This document shows, piece after piece, positions 1 to 12,629 of a stretch of DNA of 64,000 bases. How positions within the stretch are numbered: position 1 is the first letter of the stretch; each line of letters begins with the position of its first letter. The DNA comes from Typha latifolia. Taxonomy: Eukaryota > Streptophyta > Magnoliopsida > Poales > Typhaceae. The notes under the pieces are model-generated. The model did not search any database, was not told where the DNA came from, and worked only from the letters and a program-made list of their open reading frames with translations. Location of the stretch: NCBI GenBank assembly GCA_019914945.1, contig CM034099.1, positions 9,313,001-9,377,000 of the forward strand, in the 5' to 3' direction. The translations under genes and the position numbers were made by a program.

Positions 1-268
1 TTCTCACATCTCATCTGCTCCGAAGGTTGTTGCCAAGGATGTTACAAAAGAGCCCATGCCGATATTGCCTTTACCAGCTCCTCCACCATGAGATATGCAA
101 CTTTCATGTTTGCCTCGGGTTATGCCAAACATTTCTCCCAATTATAAAGGCAAACAGAAAGTTTCCCCTCAGCATGATAGATCCTCTTCCTCCCCCATCA
201 AGATATTGAAAACCATCATGAAGTGCAATCGAATTTAGAAGTGCGACAAGCTTGCCGCACGATCAAAG
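1..268 (+). pseudogene. LINE-A ORF1 3' tail (fragment)
   Basis: The frame that leads into the LINE-A ORF2 start can be read backwards from 269 to about position 38. It is proline-rich (PMPILPLPAPPP) and then serine- and lysine-rich, and it is broken by a TGA near 90 and a TAG near 240. Plant L1 elements carry an ORF1 (gag-like, RNA-binding) just before ORF2, so this is best read as the eroded C-terminal tail of ORF1, cut off by the window edge. No zinc knuckle is visible in what remains. The assignment rests on position and composition. Confidence 0.45.
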
Positions 269-2383
269 ATGAAAGCTATTGCATGGAATTGTAGGGGTTG
301 CGAAGGAGTCTCTAAAATTCATAACTTGCGCCAAATCCTTTGCAGTACTCTTTCTTCTCTTGCCTTCATCTCCGAGACTCGTTGTGACACCTCAAGGTCC
401 TCTTCTGTTATCTCTTCACTTCCCCTCTCTTGCTCATTTGTTGTTCCGGCTAACAATAGGGCTGGTAGCTTATGGATGCTTTGGAATGACTCTATTACTA
501 TCACTGTCAAAGGCTCTTCTCAACATTTTATTGCTGTGGAAGTGCTAGAACCTAGTGCTACACTCCCGTGGCTCTTCATAGGTGTTTATGGAGATCCAAC
601 GGACCAATGCACGGCTTTTATTTGGTCTCTTATAACAAATATCATTCAGGACTCTCTCACTTCACTGGTCGTTTGCGTGGGAGATTTCAATGAAATAGCC
701 TGCGTTATTGAAAAGCTTGGAGGCCTTGCTCCTAACTGTCCTAGATACCAAGCTTTTGCAGATTGGATTCATAGTGTTGGTTTAGTCAATCTTGACTTTG
801 ATGGTCTGGGTTATACCTGGTCAAACCGCTAGGAAGCTCCTAGATTAATCAAGGAAAAGTTGGATCAGAGTCTTGCATATCCTGCTTGGTGTACTCTCTT
901 TCCTAAAGAAAAAGTCTTTCACTTACCAGCTATATCAAGTGATCACAACCCCCTCCTCCTTAATACATCTCCCGTGAACCCTCCTAGATGCCAGTTTTGG
1001 GTTGAAAATTGGTGGCACAGAATTTTGAGTTTTTTTGAATCTTGTTCTAACCTCTGGCACACTTCCATTCAATCTGCTTGTAGTTTTTCAGCGAATATAC
1101 ATCGCTTTAACTCTAAGCTAAAGTCTTGGGCTCACAACCATTCTCTTAATCCATCTTTTAAACTTAAGAAGATAGAACAACAAATCATTACTTTGCAAGC
1201 CATCTCTAACCCGTCTGCTGTTGACTTAGCCCATGAGAACGCTCTTCGATCAGTGCATGAAGAACTTATTTGTCGGAAAGAAATATATTGGCATCAAAGA
1301 TCCCGTCAGACGTGGCTTGCTGCTGGAGATAGAAGTATAGCTTTCTTTCATACCTCAGCCTCGGTCAGAAGACGTCGCAACCTTATTTCATCTCACTTTG
1401 GCTTCAGGTGAGCTTATCAGCTCTCCAAGGCATATACAGGAAACTTTCCTTCAGCATTTTCAAACTTTATTCACTTCTGCTACGCCTCCCTCTTCCAATG
1501 GCCCGCCTAAAACCATTTGAGATCAGTTCTCTAAGGTCAGTGAAGAGCTCACGTCTGATCTCTGCAGTCCTCCAACTGATGATGAAATCACTAAAGTTCT
1601 CATGCACTTTGGCCCTGATAAAGCTCCAGGCTATGATGGAATTAATGCACACTTTCTTCAGTCACAATGGACAACATTTAAACCTGAAATATGCCAAGAA
1701 GTTAGGAGGTTCTTTATATCGAGCTCCATGGACCGAAACCTAAATAAAACTATTATTATTCTCATACCTAAGAAGCCTGCTCTTATGTCAGTTGGAGATT
1801 TCAAACCAATTAGTCTTTGCTCTATTGTCTACAAACTTATTTCAAAGATTTTGGCTAACAAATTGAAACCTCTTCTCAATGACATTATCTCTAAAACCCA
1901 AAATGCATTCATCCCAGGTCGCCAGGTTATTGACAACCATATTTTGGTTCAAGAAGTTATGACTTACATGAAATCTTCTGGCAGCACTTCTAGATCTTTT
2001 CTCTTTAAAGCTGATCTCTCAAAAGCTTTTGATCATATGGAATGGTTCTATCTCTGTGATGTTCTAGCTCTTCATGGTTTTTGGACCAAGTTTATTAACC
2101 TGATCAACCAATGCATCTCCACCACTTCATTCACAGTGGATATCAACGGTAGCAAGGGTGGTTTCTTTACTCCTTCGAGAGGTCTTCATCAGGGCTGTCC
2201 TCTCTCGCCATATCTTTTCATCTTAGGTGCTAATCTTCTTTCTCTACTACTTGATCAGGGCTTACCATTTAAGAAAATTGTTGGACTGAAGCTAGCTCGC
2301 CCAGCCCCTGCTATTACGATAATTATTGCTCATTCTTGGGTCAAGCACTCAATTTTGACAAGTCTGCTATTCACTTTAGTAAG
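269..2383 (+). pseudogene. LINE-A ORF2, endonuclease and RT N-terminal part (broken)
   Basis: This is the 5' part of an L1-type ORF2 polyprotein. It begins MKAIAWNCRG, the usual start of the apurinic-like endonuclease domain. The endonuclease landmarks are all visible: WNCRG, ISETR, GDFNE, and SDHNPLL after an in-frame TAG at 830-832. A frameshift near 1400 moves the reading frame. Reverse transcriptase then follows from about 1602, with PDKAPGYDGIN, the motif-A stretch KADLSKAFDHMEW and motif B GCPLSPYLFI. The YADD catalytic box is missing: the frame is deleted and shifted at about 2300-2335. The coding sequence stops at 2383, where a 3.2-kb element is inserted, and resumes at 5592. It is a dead copy. 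Confidence 0.88.
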
Positions 2384-2570
2384 TATAATAACATATCCTA
2401 AAAAAGAAAAAGCTGTGTTATGGGCACAACGTGACTGGCCACATTGGCTTGGGGGTGCCACGCACCCCCTATCGTCGCCGTAGCCAACCGGCTACGGCCA
2501 GCTGGCCGCGGTGGGCCCCAGCGCCGCTGCAGCTACCACCAACCCCCATCGCCTCTCTCTATATCTTTTT

Positions 2571-2745
2571 CTTCTCCTCTCTCTCTCTCTCTCTTTTGGT
2601 CTCTCTCTCTCTCACACACACACACACACTACCGACTCACCGCCGCTGTCGTCGTGCTACCGCAAGTGAGCCTCCTCCTTCTTCCTCTTCCTTCTTCTCT
2701 CTCTCTCTATCTCTATCTCTATCTCTATCTCTCTTTCTCTATTTC
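2571..2745. repeat. CT/CA-rich microsatellite block
   Basis: Runs of (CT)n, (CA)n and (CTATCT)n lie within the 3.2-kb LTR-like element. They give rise to long serine/leucine-rich open frames that are not genes. The equivalent block in the second copy of the element is the GA-rich stretch near 59080-59290. Confidence 0.85.
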
Positions 2746-2999
2746 TAGCCTCGGGCTCGGGCTCGGGCTCGCCGGAGCCGAGCCATCAGCGAGAGGCTGG
2801 CCGCTGGATGGCCACCAGCGGCCAATGCCCTCTCCCCCGGCCCGGGTCCGCAAACCCCCTCCCTCACCTTCTCTCTTTCTTCTCTTCCTCTTCTCTTCTT
2901 CTTCTTCTTTCTTCTTTCTTCTTATTTCTTATTTCTTCTTCCTTTCTCCTTTCTTTTCCCTCAGCTCTCCTCCTCCTCTTTCTGCACAGTGTTGGGCTT

Positions 3000-5460
3000 G
3001 GCCCAGCACTGTAGCATAGCATTGGTGGCATTATTTATGTATTTATTTATTTGTTTTATTTTAATTTTGTTAATTTATTTAGTTAGGTATTGCTTTCTTA
3101 ATTAATGTAGGTAACTTATTTAGACATTAATTATTTTAATAATAATGTATATTCTTCAACATGATGATTATTAATTATAATTAGTATAATTAATGATTAA
3201 CTAGGTTATAAACTATTATGCATAAATATAGGTAATACTTATATTTATGTATTTATATTTCTATTAGATTAATAGATAGTGTTGTAAATTATAATTATTA
3301 GATTTATGTACTAATATTCATAATATATGCATTTTAAGTAATCTTAACAATTTATTATATACCATTGTGTGTAGAATAAGATACTAGTCTTATTAATTAA
3401 TTAATTAATTATGTTGCATAATTAAGTAAATACTATATAACTTCTGATTAATCAAGATAGAGTAAGAATTATAAAATTTATCATAAAATAGATCTTGTCT
3501 ATACGTATATCTTATTTATCAATATTTAGCTTTTATTTTATAATTTCATATTTAGAATATTTTAAATAAAAAGAAACAAGCATTTCTCCTTATGTTATAA
3601 CTAGCATTTTAAGATAATAATATAATTATAGTGTTGGAATCCTATCTATAATATAGATCTAACTATGTAATCAAAAATAAAAAGAAGTGATTTTAAACCT
3701 TTATATTTTACTTGAATTAATTCTAATTAGATAAACGACTAACTTCATGCTACTTAAACATATTAAAATTCTAACCCTCTTATTTGAGATCCTATGGACC
3801 TTGCTAGTGATGTGTGTCGGTTGATTTATGGACGTGAGGGATACATGTGTTGAGTTTTCTGATCGAAAGTGAGTAGTCTTATCCCGTAGACGCCTTTCTC
3901 AAATTAGGTTATATTATATATTATGTACATGCATGTTTTGGCCTCCAGCATGACTATATGACTTTATCTAGAGATGATTACAGTTGAACATATTTTATCA
4001 TGCATTTGATTAGGTTGATCTGGGATATAAGTATATTGGTGATATATAGAGATGATGAGAGATGATTATACTATTATAATATGTCCAATTAATCTATAAC
4101 ATGAGTATGCTTGTGATAAATTAGCATGAGTATATGCATGTGTTGACTACATGGTTGCATCATTTTTCTCTTGATTCCTATTCCACATAAATTTCTGTTA
4201 TGCATTGACTTGTTATCGTGCTGGATATATGCATATGATCTGTCATTTAGAAGGAAAGCATGAAATGTGATTAATAGGATAATTGATAGAAAGCGTAAGG
4301 ATACTCGAGTGAGCGCGAGGGTTAGGACACGCTTGGTGGATGATTGATTGCTCGACATAATCGTGATCCTATTGGCCTTACGTCTGAGGTCGTTAGTCTG
4401 TGTGTGCAGCAGACATTCGGACACATGCTGTTCGCCAGGGCATATGTGGCGAGTTATCCTCACGAGATTTCTATCAGCTGGAAGGGTGCCCGATCTGGAT
4501 GGATGTTGATACCCTTAGCGGATGGCAGGGTCTGATTATATTTGAGATCCTCCTTACGGATGGCAGAGTATGCTCTGAGCATTCGGGCATGATGTTGAGA
4601 CCGTGTACCGGGTGTTGACTATGCATAGTAGTCTAGTATGATGATGACATATAGAGCGGACATTGATGACTGAGATGTTGAGAAATGCATATGATTTTAT
4701 TATCATCTGATTACCTGATTATCGAGTAGTCAATATACATCATATATGGTTGCATTTGATATTATAGCATCGTCATGGTCGGCATGCATCATGTGTCATA
4801 TTTGAGAGAGAGTTATGATGATAGTATGACGTAGAGAATTGTTTATTCATTGTCGAAGATTATATAATTGATCAGTTATGATATGTTATCTACTTTTTAT
4901 TTATGTATTATTGAGAATACATTCATATACTCATTTATGACATGATGCTCTTTCTGATTCATATTATCCAGTACATGATTTACTCTCTGTTTGGCATCAC
5001 TGATTCGGGGTAAGGTCTATTCACTGAGCCTTTTGCTCATGACTCTCTTTATTTCTTTTCTAACCCCCACAGATATTATGGTACGTGATACTAACTTGAG
5101 ATATCCTGATGAGATATTTTAGAGCAAAGATGAGGTGAGCTATAGACGTGAAGTGGTATAGAGAATAGTTTAATCAGATATTGAGTTGTATCGTCGTTTG
5201 TTATATTTGTACTTTATTATATCAGACGATGATTTGTATAGTACATGTCAGATTATAGTGCACTCGCGTATTAGTTGTTTAATTATATCTTAATGGTTTG
5301 TTGTGGCCTATGTGGGTCTTGCCAGATTAGGTAGTGGTCTAATGTATATTATTGTGGACTTAGATATTCATATGTTAATAGATTTATTTGGTTGATAATA
5401 TGATTTATTTGGTGTTGGATTATGTGAGTATGAATATGTTAGCATGTATTATTTGATGAT
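3000..5460. other. AT-rich interior of the 3.2-kb element, no gene
   Basis: This long AT-rich stretch has no coding frame I can support. Parts of it (about 3780-5440) match, in reverse complement, the interior of the copy at 56580-58200, including the segment with repeated GGATGG and CGGATGGCAG words near 4490-4570. It is element sequence, not host intergenic DNA. Confidence 0.7.
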
Positions 5461-5591
5461 GTCATGATTATATGTGCATAGGAGTGTATCTGCGCATCAC
5501 GGGCCCTGCCCATCTTGTCGCGTGCACCGCGTATGCCGTGTGGGCGCGTGGGCATGCACGTGCCCGTGCCGGGCGGGGGCGTTATAGTAAG

Positions 5592-7015
5592 AAAACTCTA
5601 AATACTTCTTGTTCCATCATTTTGGATATTCTGGATGTAAAGCAAATGGAACATCATGATCGGTATTTGGGTTCCCTCCTTATTTGCCCGTGGTCAAAAC
5701 TGGAAGCATTCCACTTTGTTTTAGATAAACTTAAAGATAAACTTGCCATGTGGAAATCCAAACTTCTCAATCATGCTGGTAGATTGGTTTTTATCAAATC
5801 AGTTCTTTCCTCAATTCCAATATTCTATATGTCTACTGTTTGCTTTCCAGGTCGGCTTCTGAAGAAACTGGACAGTGTGCTTTGGAAGTTTTGACGGGGA
5901 CCTAGCAAAGACCGACCCATCTATTTTTGAAGTTGGGAGGTGTTATGCCGCTCTAAAGATCATGGTGGTCTTGGTATCCGTTCTTTTGAAGCAGTAAACA
6001 AATCTCTCATTATCAAGTTGGTGTGGAGACTTTTAACATCAAATGGCTTGTGGACTGAGATTCTTAAAGCCCATTACTTCCCTAGTTCTTCTTTTTGGGA
6101 TACTGCACGTAAGCGACCTTCTTCTTGGTCCTGGCTTGCAATGCTCTATGTCGAGAAAATCGTTAAATCTTATGTAGCTTGGGAAGTCGGATCGAGAGCC
6201 AACATTTCTATTACTCAGGACACGTGGCTACGCGGCATGGACTTATCATATCTTGTTCTCCCTTCTAGCATCTCTCATGTCATTCACCTAATATCTCCAA
6301 TAGGTTTATGGAATCAACAACTTATTTCCTCTATTTTTCTGTGGTCTCTTGCTACCCGCATTATTAATTCACCCCCACCCTCGCCTTCTGAAGAGGATTG
6401 CTTACTTTGGAAGCTTACTCCCACCGGTTAATTCTCTACTCGGCAGTCTGTTGCTGGACCACAAGCTATAGTATGATCTATCAAATGTATCATCTCTTCA
6501 CGGTTGGATGATCTTTCTTTGACTCAGATCACCATTCCAATGCCGACTGTTTAGACGGAGATTACTTCATTGACCTCACTCTCTCTTTTTGGGTTGATGC
6601 TAGTTGGTGCAAAGGATTGGATGCTGGAATTAGTATTTATCTCCAATTAGCATTCTCAGGAATACTTTAGCAGACTATTTATTTACCTGATTGTCCTTTG
6701 GCTTTAGAAGGAGAAGCCCAGGCTCCTTTAGCAGGTCTCAAAATAATTCAAGCTCTCATACCTTTGGAGCGGGTTCTTCTTTTTTCGGATTGTAAAACAG
6801 TAGTCGATTCCTTTTTCTCTAATTCACCTAATGATATTCCGTGGGTTATTAGATCTTGGATTGGAGAGTGCCATAGCTTGCATGCTACTCTGCCTTCTAC
6901 TACTATTTTGCATACTAGCAGGGCTAATAACGCTTATGCTCATAACCTTGCTTGTTTGGCTTTATCCACCCATTACTCTTTATTTGATTTGGGTGCATCA
7001 TGTAATCTTTCTTGA
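5592..7015 (+). pseudogene. LINE-A ORF2, RT thumb, zinc-binding and RNase H part (broken)
   Basis: This continues LINE-A after the inserted element. It reads through the conserved DRYLGSLLICPWSK and HAGRLVFIKSVLSSIP blocks found after the RT palm in plant L1 elements. It continues past stops to CRSKDHGGLGIRSFEAVNK and the linker ending near 6431. An RNase H-like part follows at about 6560-7015, with EGEAQAPLAGLK and FSDCKTVVDSF (catalytic Asp region) and a final ANNAYAHNLACLAL block. Several stops and frameshifts make it non-functional. Confidence 0.85.
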
Positions 7016-7055
7016 TGAAATGAACTTTGACTATGATCTTTCTCTTTCGCTCTCT

Positions 7056-7111
7056 CAAAAAAATAAATAAAAATAAAATAAATAAATAAATAAAAATAAA
7101 AAGAAAATAAA
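7056..7111 (+). other. LINE-A 3' A-rich tail
   Basis: An A-rich tract of AAATAAATAAA type lies 40 bp after the last RNase H codon. It is the expected 3' end of an L1-type element on the + strand. The 5' end of LINE-A is outside the window, so a target duplication cannot be tested here. Confidence 0.75.
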
Positions 7112-7204
7112 CGATGCTTATGCGCTAACCCATATACCGAATCCAATGGCATCCCATAACTCCATATAAATAATTGTGGTTAAAGAAAATCCTGACTTTT
7201 TAAG

Positions 7205-7575
7205 GATGCTAAATGTAAATGTCTTTAGTTTTGGTGAAGTTTTTATTTAACACCTTGTATTTATGTGATTTTTGGATAAATAAGATGGCAGAATTACAGG
7301 GTGCTTATTGTAAATATCTTTAGTTTCGGTGAAGTTTTCTTTTAACAACCTATATGTGAATTTTTGTTCAAATAATATTGCAGAATTTCAGGTGCTATTC
7401 ATAAATTTCTTTAGTTTTTGGTGAAATTTTCATTTAACACCCTATATTTATGTGAATTTACGGTTCAAATAATACCCCGGAAATTCAGGTTCTATTCGTA
7501 AATATCTTTAGTTTTTGATAAAATTTTTATTAAACACTATATTTATGTGAATTTTTAATAAAAAAAATATTACGG
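7205..7575. repeat. ~95-bp tandem repeat, about four copies
   Basis: The core TCTTTAGTTTTGGTGAA recurs at about 7222, 7317, 7408 and 7505, a spacing of 91-97 bp. Each unit continues with TTTAACACC, TTATGTGAATTTT and a GCAGAATT-CAGG word. Units are clearly related but diverged. No coding potential is seen in 7112-7985 around it. Confidence 0.8.
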
Positions 7576-9161
7576 AAATACATACATCAATGCAAGAATC
7601 ATGAAATATGTAGAGTATTTATACATATATAAAAAACTTAAAATTTAATATGAAATTTAGAAAGACATACACGTACGTTAATAAGAAACTTTGAAGGGGT
7701 ATACCTATAAAAAACTCAGAGAAGAAGAGAAAAACTAGATACAATAGAGATTAGAAACAAGGGAAGATTAATACTCTTCGTTTGTTGACACCCTATTCTT
7801 CTACCTTCGTTCTCACTAATAATTAGTTTTTTTCTGATGTAAGAGTTTCGCATTGGTAAAGAGTAGTATTATTTGGCCCTTAATTATGTTAGTTGGATTC
7901 CTATTAGAAGAAGTCAAGCAAGCTGCAAGCATTAAGAACACTCAAGCATGCTTCGATATTTGTATCATTTGTAGATATAAGTAAGTTTTTTTTTTCTGAA
8001 AAGTGTCCGTAGACAGATAATTCATTAAGCTTCAAATAACAGTTACAACATGATACACTAATGAAAAAAAGGAGACAAGCATCGGCTTGTAACTAAAACA
8101 AGTATCAGCTTGTAACTAAAACAAGTGCTCATGCAAGGAAAGATTAATGGAGGAGATATGGCGTCGGCTGTGGAACAAGCCTCCCTCTTAGCCTACTGAG
8201 GTAGCCCTGGAAAAGAAAGAGTTGCAAGAGACATGGAATTCAGAGCGCATCTCATCAAAGGGTCGGCGTCCTATGGCTCTACTCGACCAAAATAGACTCG
8301 ATGCGCATGAAGCGAAGAACCCAACTATACCAACTATAAAATCACTTAGCAGAATCTGGTAAGCCACCAAGCTGCACCTACACATCAGCGGCCAACCTTG
8401 GGCAACAGAACCATTGGAAGATGGCGAGCAATCAACCACCTATAACTATGGCAGATTCCCCATCGGTCGGTAGATGCAGCTAACAAGGCCTAGTAGGGGG
8501 AACAGAGCGGGTAGAGAAAGTGACAACGATAGGGTCACAGATTGGAGTTGAGGCACGGCGATGCGAGGCCGAAGAGATAGCCATTGGAAAGGCAGCCAGC
8601 ATCGGCCAACTGCTGCCGGAGCGGTGACCGGAGAGAGGGGATATCTGGGCTGGGAAATGCGCCACTAAGAGGAAGAGAGTTCTGACGAAGTGGGTGGCGG
8701 AGAAAGGGCGGAGCGAGGAACCGACAGAGATGGGGCGAGGGGAGGAAGAGTGGCTACCTAGCTTAAATCTGACGAGGAAGGGGAGGAGAAGTCAATGATG
8801 AGGAGCGACGACGACGAGGGAGGGTTGGGCAAATCCGAGCATGAAAAGGTATGTGGAAGAAACATGCTTGGATCCGGTGGAAGGGGGCACTCAAGCCCGA
8901 ATTCAGCGAGGGAGGGGAGGAGGATGAGAACAACTGTAGCAAGCGTGGTGTTGAGCGATAACAGCGTGGTGGTAGAGAGGAGGAAAGGTCGAACTTTTAG
9001 GAGAGGGAGAGGAAAAAAGAGGGGAAAAGAGAGAAGGTGGTTCTCCCCTCCCCTAGCTCGTCGGCTAAGGGAGGGGGCGAGCGGGGGGGGGTGAGGAGAG
9101 CCTCATCGGCGGTGCAGCGAGGGAATCATCTCCCTAAAAGGAGAGGAAAAGATCATGTGCC

Positions 9162-9758
9162 TGTTAGTAATTTCATGTTTTTGACATGAATTTTTATTAA
9201 CTTTGAGCTAAGTTTTAAGTGGGGCCCACACATTATTAATGATGGTTTAATGGTGGAATTAATTTAGCTCAAAGTGTACTTTATTGTCAAATATTCACTT
9301 AGTCAAATCCATGAAGAGAAGTGAATGAAAATTGGCTCTAAAGTAGGTATCATGGCAATGGAAAATAAAGAAAAATGAAGTTTAGTACCATATTGGATAT
9401 TTGAGAAATGTTAGTATGGTATCTAACTAACAAACTTCTTATGGGCTTTGGGCCCCAAAAGGGTACCTATTTTGTGGGTAAAGGTTACTATGCAACTTAA
9501 CTCACACACGCGCGCGTCGCCCGGCCCGGCTCGGCTCGGTTCGCACGCACGGGTCAAGTCCAATTTTAATTTTTTGCCTGATACGGGTTCAAATCTGGTT
9601 TGGTTCGGGTCAATTCAGTTAGTTGGTTGAACTCGACCCAAATGGTGCATCCCTTCACAATGTAACTATAAATTAGTTTTTGACCCGAATTGGTGATTTT
9701 GCATCTTTTCGTCAAGCATGTTTACCTCTATAAATAGGCTGTCAGTCTGCATAATTAA
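9162..9758 (+). repeat. Copia 5' LTR (3'-truncated)
   Basis: This matches 11718-12314 almost base for base. It carries a TATAAATAG box at about 9730, suited to driving transcription of the element, and a long conserved stretch of pyrimidine/purine words around GGGGCCCACAC. It ends abruptly at CATAATTAAAG, where the second LTR copy continues for another 315 bp. Confidence 0.85.
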
Positions 9759-9760
9759 AG

Positions 9761-11140
9761 ATGAAAACAGATGATTCAATTGACAAATACAAGGCGAGAC
9801 TTGTAGTCAAAGGATATAGACAGACAGAGGGAATAGATTACTTTGATACATATTCACCTGTAACAAGAATAACGTCTATCCGATTAATAATTGCTCTTGC
9901 GGCATTATATAATCTGGAAATACATCAGATGGATGTGAAAACTGCATTCTTGAATGGTGAATTAAATGAAGAAATCTATATGGAACAACCCGAAGGGTTT
10001 GTGGCTCCAGGACAAGAGAGAAAAGTGTGCAAATTAGTTAAGTCTCTTTATGGGCTTAAACAAGCACCTAAACAATGGCATGAAAAATTTGACTTAGTTA
10101 TGATGTCAAATGGTTTTCACATTAATGAATGTGATAAATGTGTTTATGTGAAATGCATTTCAGATAATTATGTCATTGTATGTCTATATGTGGATGACAT
10201 GATAATAACTGGTAGCAATATTAATATCATTAAAGCTACCAAAAACATGTTGGCTAACAAGTTCGATATGAAAGATATGGGAGTTGCAGATGTGATTCTT
10301 GGTATAAAGATCACTAAGGCAACCGAAGGGTATGTTATATCTCAATCACATTATATTGAGAAAATACTCAACAAATTTGATAAAGATAGTAGCAATATAG
10401 CCAGAACACCTATAGATGTGAATCATCATCTCACAAAAAATACAGGTGTATGTATATCTCAGTTAGAATATTCTCGGATAATAGGCGCTTTGATGTACGT
10501 CATGAATTGCACTCGTCCGTATATTGCGTACTCCGTGAGTAAACGAGTAGATATACAAGTAATCCAGCAAAGTGATCACCGGAAGGCAATAGTTAGGGTA
10601 CTCGGATATTTGAGATACACCACTAACTATGGATTGCATTATTCAAAATATCCAGCAAGATTACTTGAAGGGTACAAAGATGCAAACCGGATATCTCGAT
10701 ACAAAGATACCAAATCCACGAGCGGATATGTCTTTACACTTGGAGGTGCATCTATTTCATGGAAATCTTCTAAACAAACATGTATAGCTAGATCTACTAT
10801 GGAATCTGAATTCATAGCATTAGATAAGGCCGGAGAAGAAGCGAGAATGGCTTCAAATTTTTTAGAAGATATTCCTATGTGGCCAAAACCTGTGTCCGCA
10901 ATTTGCATACATTGCGATAGTCAATCAGCTATAGGAAGGGCACAGAGTCAAATGTATAACGGTAAGTCACGACATATACGTCGTAGGCATAATATAGTGC
11001 GACAATTGATCTCAAATGGTATAATATCCATTGATTATGTAAAATCAAAGGATAACATCGCGGATCCATTAACTAAGGGTTTAACAAGAGATCAAGTATA
11101 TTGTTCATCGAGGGGAATGGGTTTGAAGCCTACCACCTAG
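9761..11140 (+). CDS. Copia reverse transcriptase-RNase H (open, N-terminally truncated)
   Basis: An uninterrupted 459-codon frame covers most of the Ty1/copia RT and all of RNase H. RT landmarks are [23 protein letters not shown] (catalytic Asp), [12 protein letters not shown] and the [10 protein letters not shown] catalytic box. RNase H shows [40 protein letters not shown] and [14 protein letters not shown]. The normal polyprotein is about 1300 residues, so two thirds is missing. The first Met is internal to the original polyprotein, and a protein from this frame alone could not copy the element. The frame stays open despite the deletion, which fits a young element. Confidence 0.93.
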   Translation: MKTDDSIDKYKARLVVKGYRQTEGIDYFDTYSPVTRITSIRLIIALAALYNLEIHQMDVKTAFLNGELNEEIYMEQPEGFVAPGQERKVCKLVKSLYGLKQAPKQWHEKFDLVMMSNGFHINECDKCVYVKCISDNYVIVCLYVDDMIITGSNINIIKATKNMLANKFDMKDMGVADVILGIKITKATEGYVISQSHYIEKILNKFDKDSSNIARTPIDVNHHLTKNTGVCISQLEYSRIIGALMYVMNCTRPYIAYSVSKRVDIQVIQQSDHRKAIVRVLGYLRYTTNYGLHYSKYPARLLEGYKDANRISRYKDTKSTSGYVFTLGGASISWKSSKQTCIARSTMESEFIALDKAGEEARMASNFLEDIPMWPKPVSAICIHCDSQSAIGRAQSQMYNGKSRHIRRRHNIVRQLISNGIISIDYVKSKDNIADPLTKGLTRDQVYCSSRGMGLKPTT

Positions 11141-11708
11141 AGTAACGACACAACGGCAACCCAACCTAGTTGACTGGAGATCCCAAGATCTAGGTTCAAA
11201 GGGACAACCGAGTTGTGGGGGCGTTCTCTGAAATCACTAAGGAATTAAATTTCCTACACCTTTCCTATGATGACATAGTGATAAACATGTACTAAGCGTT
11301 AGGGTAAGCAATGCTTTTAATGACTCTTATACTTTGGAAATCCAAGTGGAGTATGACAGGATACTCTTAATAAGAGGTCACATATGTGAGTGTGAAGTGG
11401 GCCGCTTCTATGAGATGACTAGGCTAAATCTCTAGAGCACTCAAATAATTACTAGGCGCGTCTAGGGCCGAAATGGACACAACATATAGAACCGACTGTG
11501 TTGAAAAGAGCCGTGTGAGTATTATTGTCTTGGTTTATACAAAAGCTGAACAGTTCAAGACATCATGTTCACTGGTTAGCGAATAAATCCGATAATACTT
11601 CACTATGGAAGGTTCAAAGCCAAAAGCTACCTTTCCTGATGAGGTAACTTTTCGTTGTACTCTCAATCAAGTCTGCATTTCATATGCATTTTCAGCCAAT
11701 TTATTCAT

Positions 11709-11717
11709 GTGGGGGAT
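11709..11717 (+). promoter_or_regulatory. Copia polypurine tract
   Basis: GTGGGGGAT lies immediately before the first TG of the 3' LTR, where plus-strand DNA synthesis is primed in LTR retrotransposons. The 570 bp between the RNase H stop and this tract hold no gene. Confidence 0.75.
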
Positions 11718-12629
11718 TGTTAGTAATTTCATGTTTTTGACATAAAGTTTTATTAACTTTGAGCTAAGTTTTAAGTGGGGCCCACACATTATTAATGATG
11801 GTTTAATGGTGGAATTAATTTAGCTCAAAGTGTACTTTATTGTCAAATATTCACTTAGTCAAATCCATGAAGAGAAGTGAATGAAAATTGGCTCTAAAGT
11901 AGGTATCATGGCAATGAAAAATAAAGAAAAATGAAGTTTAGTACCATATTGGATATTTGAGAAATGTTAGTATGGTATATAACTAACAAACTTCTTATGG
12001 GCTTTGGGCCCCAAAAGGGTACCTATTTTGTGGGTAAAGGTTACTATGCAACTTAACTCACACACGCGCGCGCCGCCCGGCTCGGCTCGGTTCGCACGCA
12101 CGGGTCAAGTCCAATTTTAATTTTTTGCCTGATACGGGTTCAAATCTAGTTTGGTTCGGGTCAATTCAGTTAGTTGGTTGAACTCGACCCAAATGGTGCA
12201 TCCCTTCACAATGTAACTATAAATTAGTTTTTGACCCGAATTGGTGATTTTGCATCTTTTCGTCAAGCCTGTTTACCTCTATAAATAGGCTGTCAGTCTG
12301 CATAATTAAAGACAGAACATCAGAGAAGAAAACTTGGTTCATTCCTTATAGAGTCGAGTCTGCATCCGAAAGAGAGTACAACACAGTTCAGGTTCAATCA
12401 AGGCATTAGAAAGCTGCTTCCTTTCCAGTGCAAGGCAGTCGTTGTATCCTGGGAGACCGACGTCCACTGTTCCAGAAGCAATCGGTGGAGGGCGAATTGG
12501 TCTTAAGGAGATAGTGTCCAACACTAGACTCGACTATTCAGAATTTTATATTCTATAATCTGTAAGTTATTTATATTATTTTGATCGAATTTATTGTGAC
12601 TCTTTGGAATCAGATTGTTACCGCCAATA
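11718..12629 (+). repeat. Copia 3' LTR (full length, 912 bp)
   Basis: It begins TGTTAGTAATTTC at 11718 and is the complete LTR. The TATAAATAG box lies at about 12283. The right edge is set by the second GTGCC duplication. Beyond 12314 the LTR has no partner in the truncated 5' LTR. Confidence 0.8.

Larger units (their letters stand above)
2384..5586 (-). mobile_element. 3.2-kb LTR-like element (solo LTR, Del/Tekay-like) inside LINE-A
   Basis: The element is bounded by an exact 5-bp target duplication, GTAAG (2379-2383 and 5587-5591). Its ends are TATAATAAC and GGCGTTATA. Taking it and one GTAAG out joins the LINE-A frame across the site. On the minus strand it starts TATAACGCCC with a GC-rich first 100 bp. 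A second copy lies in the other orientation at 56458-59501 and starts TGTAACGCCC. No retrotransposon protein is encoded: open frames here are low-complexity products of CT repeats. Five-bp duplications and TGTAAC-type ends fit a solo LTR of a large-LTR gypsy lineage such as Del/Tekay. The lineage name is inference. Confidence 0.75.
9162..12629 (+). mobile_element. Ty1/copia retrotransposon, internally deleted
   Basis: The element starts TGTTAGTAATTTC and is flanked by the 5-bp duplication GTGCC (9157-9161 and 12630-12634). The 5' LTR is cut short at 9758 and runs straight into the middle of the reverse transcriptase, so the rest of the LTR, primer site, gag, protease, integrase and RT N-terminus are missing. 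The last two LTR bases read TA, not CA, which I take as a point change. The LTR parts are almost identical over about 600 bp, so insertion is fairly recent compared with its neighbours. Confidence 0.8.

Noticed and set aside
2444..3019. Long + strand open frames rich in Ser and Leu
   Set aside because: They follow CT and CA microsatellites in a solo LTR-like element, occur in more than one frame and have no domain.
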